The translations under genes were made by a program, and so were the position numbers. The notes under the pieces were generated by a model, which did no database searches, was not told the DNA's origin, and saw only the letters and a program-made list of their open reading frames with translations. 32,046 bases of DNA from an archaeon (lineage in GTDB: Archaea > Nanobdellota > Nanobdellia > Pacearchaeales > GW2011-AR1): positions 1 through 32,046 of the forward strand of contig JAUXTS010000021.1 of NCBI GenBank assembly GCA_030679115.1, written 5' to 3'. How positions within the stretch are numbered: the first letter of the stretch is position 1; each line of letters begins with the position of its first letter. Positions 1-8,001 of the stretch are shown here, in pieces.

Positions 1-115
1 ATTTATTTTCTTCAATTTTTCTAATACTCTCAATCTTCTTCACTCTTCCTGCAGTTTTACTTTGGATTCCTGCCTTTCTCCTATTAGCAAAAGGATTTGT
101 CAGTTTTATATAAAA
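1..115 (-). CDS. Possible partial ORF leaving the left edge
   Basis: An open frame without stops continues from just after the stop of the gene at 116-559 to the window edge. It would encode a basic peptide containing NPFANRRKAGIQSKTAGR. There is no ATG; the only conventional alternative start in this frame is a GTG at 43-41, with a weak GGA upstream. The composition looks like an RNA-binding tail, but no family is recognised. It could equally be non-coding sequence. Confidence 0.25.
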
Positions 116-559
116 TTATAATCTTTTGATTATCCAATAAATAAATGAAAATTCTCTGCAATGTATTTTATTAGTTTTTATCATCCAGCCAATATCAAGA
201 ACAGAATGAAATAGCATTCCAATGAACGCATAAATTAATGGCTTCCAGACAAAGATAAGTACCAAACCCAGAATTAAAAGATTAAATTCAATCGTATGAA
301 AAATCTGCAGATGGTCTTTCATAAATATTCCCTTAGCTTTTTTTATTAAATATATCTTCCTTCTTTCCTCATAATGTTCAAATGAACTTCTCAATCCCAA
401 TTTTCCAGTATTATAAACTGCAGAAACATAATGGTCAAAATCAATTAAAAAAGAAGATAAGAAAATTATAACTGCCTCCAATAAACTAATCTGCGGCCAA
501 ATTAACCAGAGAATAACGCTGAATATCATTCCAAATAAGAAATGCCATCTTGGTAACAT
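116..559 (-). CDS. Membrane-bound metal-dependent hydrolase-like protein (DUF457/YdjM type)
   Basis: This 147-residue protein has three or four predicted membrane segments and histidine and aspartate residues placed as in membrane-bound YdjM/DUF457 proteins: His6 near the N-terminus, a DFDH motif at about residues 40-43, HTIE at about 88-91 and HSVLD at about 118-122. The family is thought to bind metal at the membrane; its substrate is not established. The gene starts 4 bp after the ferredoxin stop, so it is probably the last gene of the isc/oxidoreductase transcript. A related protein is encoded at 23638-24174. The family call rests on motif layout only. Confidence 0.6.
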   Translation of the reverse strand: MLPRWHFLFGMIFSVILWLIWPQISLLEAVIIFLSSFLIDFDHYVSAVYNTGKLGLRSSFEHYEERRKIYLIKKAKGIFMKDHLQIFHTIEFNLLILGLVLIFVWKPLIYAFIGMLFHSVLDIGWMIKTNKIHCREFSFIYWIIKRL

Positions 560-563
560 AGTA

Positions 564-737
564 TCAATTAATTTTTATTGCTTCAACTGGACACGAACTT
601 GTTGCTTCTTTAGCACATTTGCCAGTTCCTTTTGCCTTGACTTCTGCCTTTCCATCTTTCATTACAAAAACTTCTGGGCAGATAGATTCACAAGCTCCGC
701 ACCCAATGCATTTTTCTTTGTTTATTTTTACCTTCAT
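564..737 (-). CDS. Small 4Fe-4S ferredoxin
   Basis: This 57-residue ferredoxin has the motif CIGCGACESICP (Cys10, 13, 16, 20) and a second half with Cys41 and Cys49-Pro. The spacing matches single-cluster archaeal ferredoxins, in which the first three cysteines and the CP cysteine bind one 4Fe-4S cluster and the remaining two can form a disulfide. The ATG at 737 overlaps the stop of the oxidoreductase beta gene as ATGA and has GGAAGG 11 bases upstream. An upstream TTG in frame (755) is less likely because it lies inside the preceding gene. It is the obvious electron acceptor for the 2-oxoacid oxidoreductase encoded just before it. Confidence 0.9.
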   Translation of the reverse strand: MKVKINKEKCIGCGACESICPEVFVMKDGKAEVKAKGTGKCAKEATSSCPVEAIKIN

Positions 738-1564
738 CTTTGTATATCCTTCCAAGAGATTCCCTTATTTTTTAAATCTTTCAGTTGTTTGAATTTATCT
801 TCAAAAATCTCTCTTTCTTTCTGGTAAAATATTCCTATAGGAATTTTATCAGTAGAGTCATAATTAAATTCTTCTGCTTTTTTCATAGCACTGCCCATAT
901 CTCCCTTATTATGCCCTTCTTTTTCAAGTAGGTACATTTTCTCTTTTAAATTAATATTATTGAAGATAAGGCACGATTGCAAAATTTCAATAAACGCAAA
1001 TCCTTTATGCTTGAATGCCTCTTCCAAAATCCATTCTATTTGCTTGACATCTGAAGAAACTCTTGCCACAAAACTTGCTCCAGAAGCGAGCATTATTCTG
1101 ATTGGATTCAACGGAGATAATTTTACTCCTTCAGGATTTGTCTTCCCTTTAAATCCAAGTTTAGTCGTCGGAGTTGGCTGTCCAACTGTAAGAGCAAAGA
1201 CTTGATTGTTCATTACAACATATTTCACATCAGCATTATATCTTGCTGCATGTATAAGATGTTCAATTCCTTCTGCATACGCGTCCCCATCTCCTGAGAA
1301 TCCAATTACTTTAAGATTTGGATTTCCTGTTTTTATTCCAAGACACATTGGCAGAACTCTTCCATGAAGAGTATTTATCCCATTCATATTGATATAATCA
1401 AATAATTTAGCATGACAGCCTATTCCTGTAACAATAGCAATATCATCTTTATCTGATTTTTCCAATTCTTTAGCAATTGCATTTTTCAACCCTGCTAAAA
1501 CCATAAAATTATTGCATCCGGGACACCATGTGCTCTTTACTCCAGTATTAAGCTCTTTTTTCAT
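734..1564 (-). CDS. 2-oxoacid:ferredoxin oxidoreductase, beta (TPP-binding) subunit
   Basis: This 276-residue protein is the thiamine-diphosphate subunit of a 2-oxoacid:ferredoxin oxidoreductase, which decarboxylates a 2-oxoacid to an acyl-CoA and reduces ferredoxin. Visible marks are WCPGC at residues 13-17, GIGCHAK at 48-53, the TPP-binding GDGDAYAEG from residue 91 with the partner asparagines at 119-120, and GQPTPTT at 128-134. The start overlaps the stop of the fused gamma/alpha gene as ATGA, so the two are translated together. The two-gene layout resembles the 2-oxoglutarate (KorA/KorB) type, but pyruvate or branched-chain acids cannot be excluded from sequence alone. Confidence 0.88.
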   Translation of the reverse strand: MKKELNTGVKSTWCPGCNNFMVLAGLKNAIAKELEKSDKDDIAIVTGIGCHAKLFDYINMNGINTLHGRVLPMCLGIKTGNPNLKVIGFSGDGDAYAEGIEHLIHAARYNADVKYVVMNNQVFALTVGQPTPTTKLGFKGKTNPEGVKLSPLNPIRIMLASGASFVARVSSDVKQIEWILEEAFKHKGFAFIEILQSCLIFNNINLKEKMYLLEKEGHNKGDMGSAMKKAEEFNYDSTDKIPIGIFYQKEREIFEDKFKQLKDLKNKGISWKDIQR

Positions 1565-3039
1565 GAGTTCCCCCCTATTTTGTTTTCAATTTCTTTTCTA
1601 AGCTCATCGCTAAAGAATGGCCAGCCATCATATCTTAATATTTTATCCTTAATCATAATGCCAGTTTTTTCAGCAATCAAGGCAGATAGCGGAGATGTTG
1701 CATTATTCTCTATTACAATAATTTTATTCATTTTTTTCAATTCATCTGCAATTTTGCTTGAAAATGGTTCAAGATAAATAATTTGAATCCCCTTAACATC
1801 AAGTTCTGAAATTGCATCCAATACTGCTCCCTTTGTAGAACCCCAGAAAATAACTGCATTTTTGCTGTCTTTTTTGCCGTGAATTTTAAACATTTCAAAA
1901 TTCTCACATTCCCAGGCAATATTCTCTTTTTTTCTTAATCTATTTTCAATATTCTTCTTTATTATTTCAGGATTTTCTGTAGCTACTCCTTTTTCATCGC
2001 TTTCGTAACTATTATATCTGCCAAGAGTTATATTTTTTTGAGATTTTATTACAACCGCATCTTTTTCACACGAGTACAGGCTTTCTGCAAGATGCTTATC
2101 TGTCAGAATTAAAAATGGAATTTTATATTTTTGCGAAAGATAAAATGCCTGCCCCATAACTTCTTCGCTTTCTGTCGGATCTCCAGGGGCAGTAAGCACT
2201 CGAGGGAATTCTCCATGCCCAAAATGCCTTGCAATATCCATGTCTCCCTGTGAAGTATATGTAGCAACTCCTGTTCCAGGTCCGGGTCTCGATGCTAGAT
2301 AAACAACAATAGGTATTTCAGCAACTCCACTCATGCTAAGTGCCTCCGTCATCAAATCAAATCCTCCTCCAGAAGTGCCTATCATGCTCTTGGCTCCAGT
2401 AATTGCTGCCCCAAGAGCCGCATTGACAACTGCAATTTCATTTTCAAGCTCCAAGACAAAAAAATTCTTTTCATATTGTTTTGCAGCCAGTTCAATCATA
2501 AGTGACGTTGCGGGAGTCATAGGATAGGCAAAATAAGTGTCTAATCCAGATTTAATTGCCCCTTCAGCACTGGTTTCTGCGCCGTTTAAAAGTTTAAGGA
2601 AAATATTTCTTTTTTCAAGCTTAAATTTAATCTCTTCATCATCATATCCTTTTTTTGCATTTGCAAGATTATCTTCAAAATGCCCTAATTTTTTCAATTC
2701 TTCTTCCAAAAATTCAAAATCTATTCCAAATAGCTTGGCAAGTCTTCCTGCGAAATACATATTTTCTTCTCCTTCTTTTTCAATTACTTTTTTTCCAATA
2801 AATAAGTTATCTTCATTTTTCTCCAAAGAAACAAGAACATCTGTTTTATTTTCATTTGACATAATTAATTTATCAGAAATAGTTATCTGATTTGAATTTG
2901 TTCCTCCTCGGATAAAAGAGCCATAATCTCTCGAGATAAAAATATAATATCCCCATTTTGTAAAAACATTTCCGATTATTTTAGCAAGTATATTCGGTCC
3001 TTTTCCTGCCTGCCCCTTTATTAAAATATTAATCTTCAT
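1561..3039 (-). CDS. 2-oxoacid:ferredoxin oxidoreductase, fused gamma-alpha subunit
   Basis: The protein (about 492 residues) joins two domains. The N-terminal gamma domain begins MKINILIKGQAGKGPNILAK, the usual G-x-G-G-x-G-like start, and runs to about residue 140. The alpha domain follows from GAETSAEGAIKSGLDTYFAY, with YPMTP and the GTSGGGFDLMTEA segment typical of alpha subunits. Gamma-alpha fusion is the usual arrangement in KorA-type enzymes. I chose the ATG at 3039 because GGAG lies 9 bases upstream and the family starts at this residue; an in-frame ATG at 3054 would add five residues. The gene overlaps the end of iscU by 11 bp. Confidence 0.88.
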   Translation of the reverse strand: MKINILIKGQAGKGPNILAKIIGNVFTKWGYYIFISRDYGSFIRGGTNSNQITISDKLIMSNENKTDVLVSLEKNEDNLFIGKKVIEKEGEENMYFAGRLAKLFGIDFEFLEEELKKLGHFEDNLANAKKGYDDEEIKFKLEKRNIFLKLLNGAETSAEGAIKSGLDTYFAYPMTPATSLMIELAAKQYEKNFFVLELENEIAVVNAALGAAITGAKSMIGTSGGGFDLMTEALSMSGVAEIPIVVYLASRPGPGTGVATYTSQGDMDIARHFGHGEFPRVLTAPGDPTESEEVMGQAFYLSQKYKIPFLILTDKHLAESLYSCEKDAVVIKSQKNITLGRYNSYESDEKGVATENPEIIKKNIENRLRKKENIAWECENFEMFKIHGKKDSKNAVIFWGSTKGAVLDAISELDVKGIQIIYLEPFSSKIADELKKMNKIIVIENNATSPLSALIAEKTGIMIKDKILRYDGWPFFSDELRKEIENKIGGNS

Positions 3040-3502
3040 ATATTTTTTCTCCATTTTTTCTCTTTAAATAATCATCTATGGCTGAGCGCAATGCTTTATC
3101 TCCCAAAACAGAGCAATGAATTTTTATTTTTGGCAGTCCATCAAGTCTTTTCAAAATATCTTTTGGCCTCAATTTCAATGCTTTTTCAATTTTCATTCCT
3201 CCATTTTCAGTCACCATTACCGAAAGCATAGATGTAGACGCAATCGCGCTCGCACAGCCAAATGTCTGCCATTTCAATTCTTTTATTTTTTCTCCTTTTT
3301 CATCAATTTTAATCCAGACTTTCATAACATCTCCACAGGCAGGGCTTCCAACCATCCCAAGTCCATCGTATTTGTAATTGCTAATTTCTTCATCAGATAT
3401 AAAATTTTTCGGATTGAAAAAATGCTCTTTTACTGTCTTGCTGTAAAACCAGCTTTCCTCTCCCCCGCGACTTTTCAAATCTGCATAATTTTCCTTAGTC
3501 AT
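3029..3502 (-). CDS. iscU: Iron-sulfur cluster scaffold IscU
   Basis: This 157-residue scaffold protein assembles Fe-S clusters from sulfur delivered by the cysteine desulfurase encoded just upstream. It has the three conserved cysteines of IscU/NifU-N: GSPACGD (about residue 56), FGCASAIASTS (about 82) and HCSVLGDKA (about 130), with the GD aspartate present. The N-terminus is some 25 residues longer than in bacterial IscU. The start overlaps the iscS stop as ATGA and has a strong ribosome binding site, AAAGGAGG, 7 bases upstream, so the gene is translated efficiently inside the operon. Confidence 0.92.
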   Translation of the reverse strand: MTKENYADLKSRGGEESWFYSKTVKEHFFNPKNFISDEEISNYKYDGLGMVGSPACGDVMKVWIKIDEKGEKIKELKWQTFGCASAIASTSMLSVMVTENGGMKIEKALKLRPKDILKRLDGLPKIKIHCSVLGDKALRSAIDDYLKRKNGEKIYED

Positions 3503-4668
3503 TTTAATCCTCCTTTAATCTTTACAGGAGAAATTTTTCTCAAATTTTCAACAATTTTATGCATTATTTCAATTATGTACTCAATATCTTCTTCTTTGAT
3601 GTCTCTTCCTAGGCTGAATCTTATGCTCCCGTGTGCGATATCATGGGATAATCCTATAGCCAATAGAACATGGCTCGGTTCCAGATTATGCGATGAACAA
3701 GCCGAGCCAGTAGATGCATAAATTTCTTTTTCGTTCAAATGCAATAGGATAGATTCTCCTTCAATATCAAAAAAAGAAATATTCACATTATTCGGCAGTC
3801 TATTTGTCCGATGCCCATTCAATTTAGTATCTTTTATTTTTAGTAAACTATCAATCAGTTTGTCTCTCAATTTAATCAGCCTTTCATTTCCTTTCAATCT
3901 TTCATCTTGGGCCAATTCCAATGCTTTTGCAAATCCTACAATTGCAGGAACATTTTCTGTTCCTCCTCTTAATCCTCTTTCCTGCCCTCCACCATGAATT
4001 AATGGTTCAATATTTGTTCCTTGTTTAATATAAAGTATGCCAATTCCCTTTGGCCCATAGATTTTGCTTCCATTAAGCGTCAGCAAATCAACTCTCAACT
4101 TAGAAACATCAATATCCAATGCTCCCGCAATCTGGCACGCATCAGTATGAAAATAAATTTCTTTGTCTCTGGCAATTTTTCCTATTTCTCCAATTGGCTG
4201 AATAACACCAATTTCATTATTTGCAGACATCATCGATATGAGTATAGTATCTTCTCTAATATTATTTTTCAATTCATCAAGTTTCACAATTCCATTTTCA
4301 TCAACATCTATATAACTGACTTCAAATCCTTGTTTTTCAAGCCATTTGCATGAGTTTAATACTGCAGGATGTTCAATTTTTGAAGTGATTATGTGCATGC
4401 CCTTTTCACGATTAGCAAATGCAATTCCTTTCAAGGCAAAATTTATACTTTCAGTTCCTCCGCCAGTAAATACAATTTCATCTTCTTTACAATTTAGAAT
4501 TTCAGCAACCTTTTTTCTAGCATTTTCTACAGCCCGTTTAGCTTCAAGTCCGCGATAATGAAAACTGCTTGGATTTCCATATTCAACAGAATAAAATTTT
4601 TTCATCTCAATAATAACTTCCTCCCGCATTTTTGTTGTTGCAGCATTATCTGCATAAATTTCTTTCAT
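3499..4668 (-). CDS. iscS: Cysteine desulfurase (IscS/NifS family)
   Basis: This 389-residue class V aminotransferase-fold enzyme uses pyridoxal phosphate to remove sulfur from cysteine for Fe-S assembly. Evidence is the N-terminal YADNAATT, GGGTESIN, the active-site histidine in KIEHPAVL, HTDACQ, the PLP-lysine segment NGSKIYGPKG and the catalytic cysteine loop TGSACSS near residue 328. The usual SxHK around the lysine is replaced by GSK, a change of one neighbouring residue. The start codon directly follows the stop of the regulator gene with no gap, and the stop overlaps iscU, giving a compact regulator-iscS-iscU unit. Confidence 0.94.
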   Translation of the reverse strand: MKEIYADNAATTKMREEVIIEMKKFYSVEYGNPSSFHYRGLEAKRAVENARKKVAEILNCKEDEIVFTGGGTESINFALKGIAFANREKGMHIITSKIEHPAVLNSCKWLEKQGFEVSYIDVDENGIVKLDELKNNIREDTILISMMSANNEIGVIQPIGEIGKIARDKEIYFHTDACQIAGALDIDVSKLRVDLLTLNGSKIYGPKGIGILYIKQGTNIEPLIHGGGQERGLRGGTENVPAIVGFAKALELAQDERLKGNERLIKLRDKLIDSLLKIKDTKLNGHRTNRLPNNVNISFFDIEGESILLHLNEKEIYASTGSACSSHNLEPSHVLLAIGLSHDIAHGSIRFSLGRDIKEEDIEYIIEIMHKIVENLRKISPVKIKGGLK

Positions 4669-5055
4669 TTATTCTCCGCAGAGTTTGCAGTCATCGCAAA
4701 CTCCTCTACATTTATGGTGTATTTCGCAAAGTTGTTCTCTTATTTCAGGAAGATTTAAAATTCTCTGAACTTCCTTAAAAATTAAATTATTATTCTTCAG
4801 AATATTATCAACGCTTTTTTCAACTTCCTTCCTCAATTTTGCATTGAATTTGATTTCTCCTCCTCTTTTGTTTCCAAAATAATAAGATACTGCCGCCTCA
4901 GTAATTCCCAATAATTTTGCTATCTCTCTCTGTTCCAGCCCTTTCTTTTTCATCTCTTTTGCAATTTCTCTTCTTATCGCAGGAATTGCATACCAAACTT
5001 CAATTTCCTGCGGATGAACAATCCTCCTTTTCATAAATTCAGCAATTTTAGACAT
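4669..5055 (-). CDS. HTH transcriptional regulator with C-terminal cysteine cluster, first gene of the isc operon
   Basis: This 128-residue protein has a helix-turn-helix at about residues 38-62 (EQREIAKLLGITEAAVSYYF) and a C-terminal tail with Cys110, 116, 120, 123 and 126 plus His113-114. The layout resembles archaeal COG2522-type regulators. The cysteine spacing could hold an Fe-S cluster or zinc. Because it is the first gene before iscS and iscU, I infer that it senses Fe-S or redox status in an IscR-like role, although it is not homologous to IscR as far as I can see. A perfect palindrome lies between its TATA box and ATG (separate entry), which suggests autoregulation. Confidence 0.8.
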   Translation of the reverse strand: MSKIAEFMKRRIVHPQEIEVWYAIPAIRREIAKEMKKKGLEQREIAKLLGITEAAVSYYFGNKRGGEIKFNAKLRKEVEKSVDNILKNNNLIFKEVQRILNLPEIREQLCEIHHKCRGVCDDCKLCGE

Positions 5056-5056
5056 C

Positions 5057-5084
5057 TAATTAACTATAGTTAATTATTTATAAA
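5057..5084 (-). promoter_or_regulatory. TATA box and 20-bp palindromic operator before the isc regulator
   Basis: Positions 5057-5076 form a perfect 20-bp palindrome, TAATTAACTATAGTTAATTA. It is followed directly (upstream for the minus strand) by TTTATAAA at 5077-5084. The TATA centre is 25.5 bp from the A of the ATG at 5055, so transcription should start at the start codon. The palindrome fills the space between TATA box and start site, where a bound dimer would block the polymerase. The binding protein is inferred to be the HTH regulator encoded immediately downstream. Confidence 0.75.
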
Positions 5085-5119
5085 CTTTGTGGAAGAAGGA
5101 TATACTCTTAAAAACAAAT

Positions 5120-6631
5120 TTATTTTTCTTCTATATACTTAATCATATCTGCAAAGGCAGGTCTAGATATGAATACTCCTGCAGTTATACCTATCAATGA
5201 AGTTATAGCAAAACCTTTCAATAACCCTGCGCCTGCCCAATACAATGGAAGAAGCGAAGCAACTGCAGTAGCATATGAAGCAAAAATTATGAACAGCGCC
5301 CTCTTCAATCTCTCCTTCAGGCTCAAATGCTTAGACGTTTCAGCTTCATCAATAATTACAATCTGGCTGTCAACTCCTGTTCCAATTGTTGCAAGAATTC
5401 CAGCTATTGAAGGCAAATCAAGATTCCATTTTATCAGTGAAGCAACTCCAAGTATGATTAAAATTTCAGAAAATGAAGTAAATAACAACGCAATAGAAGC
5501 CTTTATTCTTCTATATCTTAAAAATACAATCAAGGAAACAAGTCCAATAGCTACCAAACCCGCCATTAAAATAGTTCTTGTAAATTCTTTTCCCAAAGTA
5601 GGCGAAATTGTATCTAATTTTACAATTCTAAGTTTATATGGGAGACTTCCTGTTAAAAGAATAGTCTGAAGCTTTTTCATATTCTCCTGCGCACTTAAGA
5701 ATGCTTCCTGCTGTGTTTCTCCGGTTCCCGAACCTTGTATAGATATCTGTGTAGTCTCTTGTCCTTTCAAATCCCTTCCTATTTTAAGCATATCTGTTTC
5801 TTTATCATCGACAAATAAATATAAATCTTCAACTAAATATTCTCCACTTTCATCAATAGGAATATCTCTTGTAACCTCTGCATGTCTCTTTGCTGCACTT
5901 TCAGTAAGATAAATTACGAATGCGAAATTGCACCCATATCCTCCTTCAATTGGCGAACAGCTTCTTATTCCAGAGCATTGAGCGTTATTTCTGCAAACAT
6001 CACTTATATCTCCTTTTCCTCCCTGAAATACAGACACATTCCCAACCTTTGCTTCAAATTTTCCCTGTTTAGATATCAATTCTTCTAAATCAGTAGGAGT
6101 TGCTCCTGCAACTTCAATCAGCATAAATTTATTTCCCTCTAAATCAGAAACTCCTCTTATTTGTACATCAGTCAATCCATAAACATTAAATCTATTTCTG
6201 CTCACTTCAACTAAATCCTGCAATTGCACATCATTTATTTTTTCTTCAGCTTCAACTAAAGCCCTTGCTCCTCCAGTCAAATCTAATCCTGTTTTTATTT
6301 TAGTATTAGGAATATCCGCTATTGTTATTTTAGGTGTTTCGTTAGTAAATAAAATATATCCATTTTTATCTGTAACTATCTCAATTTTATTTTTTTCATC
6401 TCCATTAAATCTAATTTCTCCAATTACTTTAGTATAATCTTCTACTTTTTCAATACTCTGCCCATTTACAGATTTTATTATTTCTCCAGATTTAATTCCT
6501 TGAAGAGCCGCTTCAGAATTGATTTCAACTGATTTTATTACAACCCCCTTTCCAAATAAGTTTGGCTGTATTGCTAATATGGAAAGAATCAATATAATAA
6601 TCAATAGCCACATTTTCCAAGTTAATTTCAT
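5120..6631 (-). CDS. secD: Protein-export membrane protein SecD, with PDZ-like insert
   Basis: SecD works with SecF to drive late steps of Sec-dependent export. This about 503-residue protein has an N-terminal membrane helix, the family motif TGLDLTGGARALVEAE, a large extracytoplasmic domain with several cysteines (CRNNAQC, CSP, GCNF), and five C-terminal membrane segments with GILATIGTGVDSQIVIIDE. Between helix 1 and the GLDLTGG motif lies a stretch (GVVIKSVEINSEAALQG, then SGEIIKSVNGQSI) that reads like a PDZ core. The ATG at 6631 overlaps the secF stop as ATGA; the in-frame extension to 6685 would lie inside secF and is rejected. Confidence 0.92.
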   Translation of the reverse strand: MKLTWKMWLLIIILILSILAIQPNLFGKGVVIKSVEINSEAALQGIKSGEIIKSVNGQSIEKVEDYTKVIGEIRFNGDEKNKIEIVTDKNGYILFTNETPKITIADIPNTKIKTGLDLTGGARALVEAEEKINDVQLQDLVEVSRNRFNVYGLTDVQIRGVSDLEGNKFMLIEVAGATPTDLEELISKQGKFEAKVGNVSVFQGGKGDISDVCRNNAQCSGIRSCSPIEGGYGCNFAFVIYLTESAAKRHAEVTRDIPIDESGEYLVEDLYLFVDDKETDMLKIGRDLKGQETTQISIQGSGTGETQQEAFLSAQENMKKLQTILLTGSLPYKLRIVKLDTISPTLGKEFTRTILMAGLVAIGLVSLIVFLRYRRIKASIALLFTSFSEILIILGVASLIKWNLDLPSIAGILATIGTGVDSQIVIIDEAETSKHLSLKERLKRALFIIFASYATAVASLLPLYWAGAGLLKGFAITSLIGITAGVFISRPAFADMIKYIEEK

Positions 6632-7788
6632 AAAAGTTTCTTTGCCCCCATATACCATCTCAATATTGAAGCATTCGTTATCCAAGTATTAATTATATCA
6701 AACGACAATCCTATTAACAATATTGTAAATATTTGTTTCAATGTTTCAGAAGAATTGCCTATCACAATATACGCTGCTCCAACAGAAGCAATTGAAGTCA
6801 GAGTCATAGTCATTCCTGTTTTAAACGCGCCGTATAATCTGCTATTTACATTCCCTTCTTTCTTTTTTAATAATCTTGTAGTCATTAATATATCTGTATC
6901 AACAGAATATCCGATAAGCATAAGAAAAGCCACAATGCCTGCAGTAGAAAGATTTATTCCCATATAATCAACAACGGCAATAGTCATCACTATATCTGCA
7001 AAAGCGCACAAAATAACTACAACACTAGGCATAGAATAATATGCATAGAGTCCTATCAATACTATTCCTAGAGGTATCAAAATAATTAATTTAGCATAAA
7101 AGAAAAATATTCCTAAAATTATTAAAGATATTAACAATGTTCGAATTCTATCTTTTTTATCTGAATGCCAAATTGCAAGAAAGAAACCAATCAATATTGC
7201 AAATATAGCCACTATCTTTATTAATCCAACTTGGGCAAGAGTTATTTTTATTCCTAAAGCAGTAAGCATCAATGTAATTCCAGTTATTTTTTTAGAAGCT
7301 CCAAAAACAAAGAATACTACCCAAGACATTAAAAGAAAAGCAGCTATAAGAGAATTTCTTAATTGCTGATAAAATCCTGCAGATAAATTAGAACTAGAAA
7401 ATTCAATACTTGAATTTTCACTTATTAGTTTATATCCCAAATATTCTTCTATTTTTGGCTTTACTATATCTACATTTTCTTTCGTTTCAACAGTAAATCC
7501 ACTTTGCCCACCGGCTTGCATGTTTGAAATTATTCTGACATTTAAATCAGGGAAACTCTCTCTTAATGCATCTTTGAGTTTGATAACATCCACATTCTTG
7601 TCAAAAACACTTATTGTAGTTCCTCCAGTGAGAGAAACATCTTTGTAAATTATATCTCCATTTGTATTATAGAAATTAACTAAATAGAGTATGGAGATAA
7701 TAAATAATATCGTGGTAGGAATAAGAAGCCATTTGTAGCTTTTATCATACCAATTTTTTTCCGAATGCGCCTGTTTTATTTGTTCCAT
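6628..7788 (-). CDS. secF: Protein-export membrane protein SecF, enlarged
   Basis: SecF partners SecD in the membrane. This protein has an N-terminal helix, the SLTGGTTIS motif (about residues 52-60), and the C-terminal block with CAFADIVMTIAVVDYMG and LIGYSVDTDILMTTRLL, the SecF counterpart of the SecD signature. At 386 residues it is longer than the roughly 300 usual for SecF. The surplus is a hydrophobic stretch at about 165-250, between helix 2 and the conserved block, which could add three or four membrane helices. A TATA-like TTTAAA at 7813-7818 lies about 27 bp before the ATG, next to the end of tRNA-Gly. Confidence 0.9.
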   Translation of the reverse strand: MEQIKQAHSEKNWYDKSYKWLLIPTTILFIISILYLVNFYNTNGDIIYKDVSLTGGTTISVFDKNVDVIKLKDALRESFPDLNVRIISNMQAGGQSGFTVETKENVDIVKPKIEEYLGYKLISENSSIEFSSSNLSAGFYQQLRNSLIAAFLLMSWVVFFVFGASKKITGITLMLTALGIKITLAQVGLIKIVAIFAILIGFFLAIWHSDKKDRIRTLLISLIILGIFFFYAKLIILIPLGIVLIGLYAYYSMPSVVVILCAFADIVMTIAVVDYMGINLSTAGIVAFLMLIGYSVDTDILMTTRLLKKKEGNVNSRLYGAFKTGMTMTLTSIASVGAAYIVIGNSSETLKQIFTILLIGLSFDIINTWITNASILRWYMGAKKLL

Positions 7789-7818
7789 TTAATTTACTCT
7801 ATTTTGTAGTTTTTTAAA

Positions 7819-7889
7819 TGCGCGGTACGGGAATCGAACCCGTGTCCGCTGGTTGGAAACCAGCTATTCTGCCATTTAACTAACCGCGC
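7819..7889 (-). tRNA. tRNA-Gly (anticodon TCC)
   Basis: The minus strand folds as a standard tRNA: acceptor GCGCGGT paired with ACCGCGC, anticodon stem GCTGG/CCAGC around the loop TTTCCAA (anticodon TCC), and T-arm ACGGG-TTCGATT-CCCGT. The 3' CCA is not encoded. A TATA-like TTTTAAAG at 7914-7921 has its core centre 28.5 bp upstream of the mature 5' end, so the primary transcript should have almost no leader. Confidence 0.95.
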
Positions 7890-7950
7890 TTAATTTATTA
7901 TCAAGAATGGTAGTTTTAAAGTTTATTATGTCAAGAAGCTTGACAGAAAA

Positions 7951-7970
7951 CCGCACCATTCATGGTGTGG
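7951..7970 (-). terminator. GC-rich hairpin after the cyclase gene
   Basis: CCGCACCAT and ATGGTGTGG form a 9-bp stem (one G-T pair) around a two-base TC spacer. On the minus strand it lies about 30 bp after the cyclase stop and is followed by TTTT. A second small inverted repeat, TCAAG-AAG-CTTGA, is at 7931-7943. It could aid termination, but archaeal terminators usually rely on T tracts without hairpins, so another role is possible. Confidence 0.4.
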
Positions 7971-8001
7971 AGGCACATTTTTTTGATTTTGCAAAATAGA
8001 C

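Noticed and set aside
734-3039. Assignment as pyruvate:ferredoxin oxidoreductase
   Set aside because: Subunit fusion and motifs do not distinguish the substrate, so only the general 2-oxoacid activity is stated.
6632-6685. Longer SecD start
   Set aside because: It would lie inside secF and precede the first membrane helix by 18 unrelated residues; the ATGA overlap start at 6631 fits the operon style.
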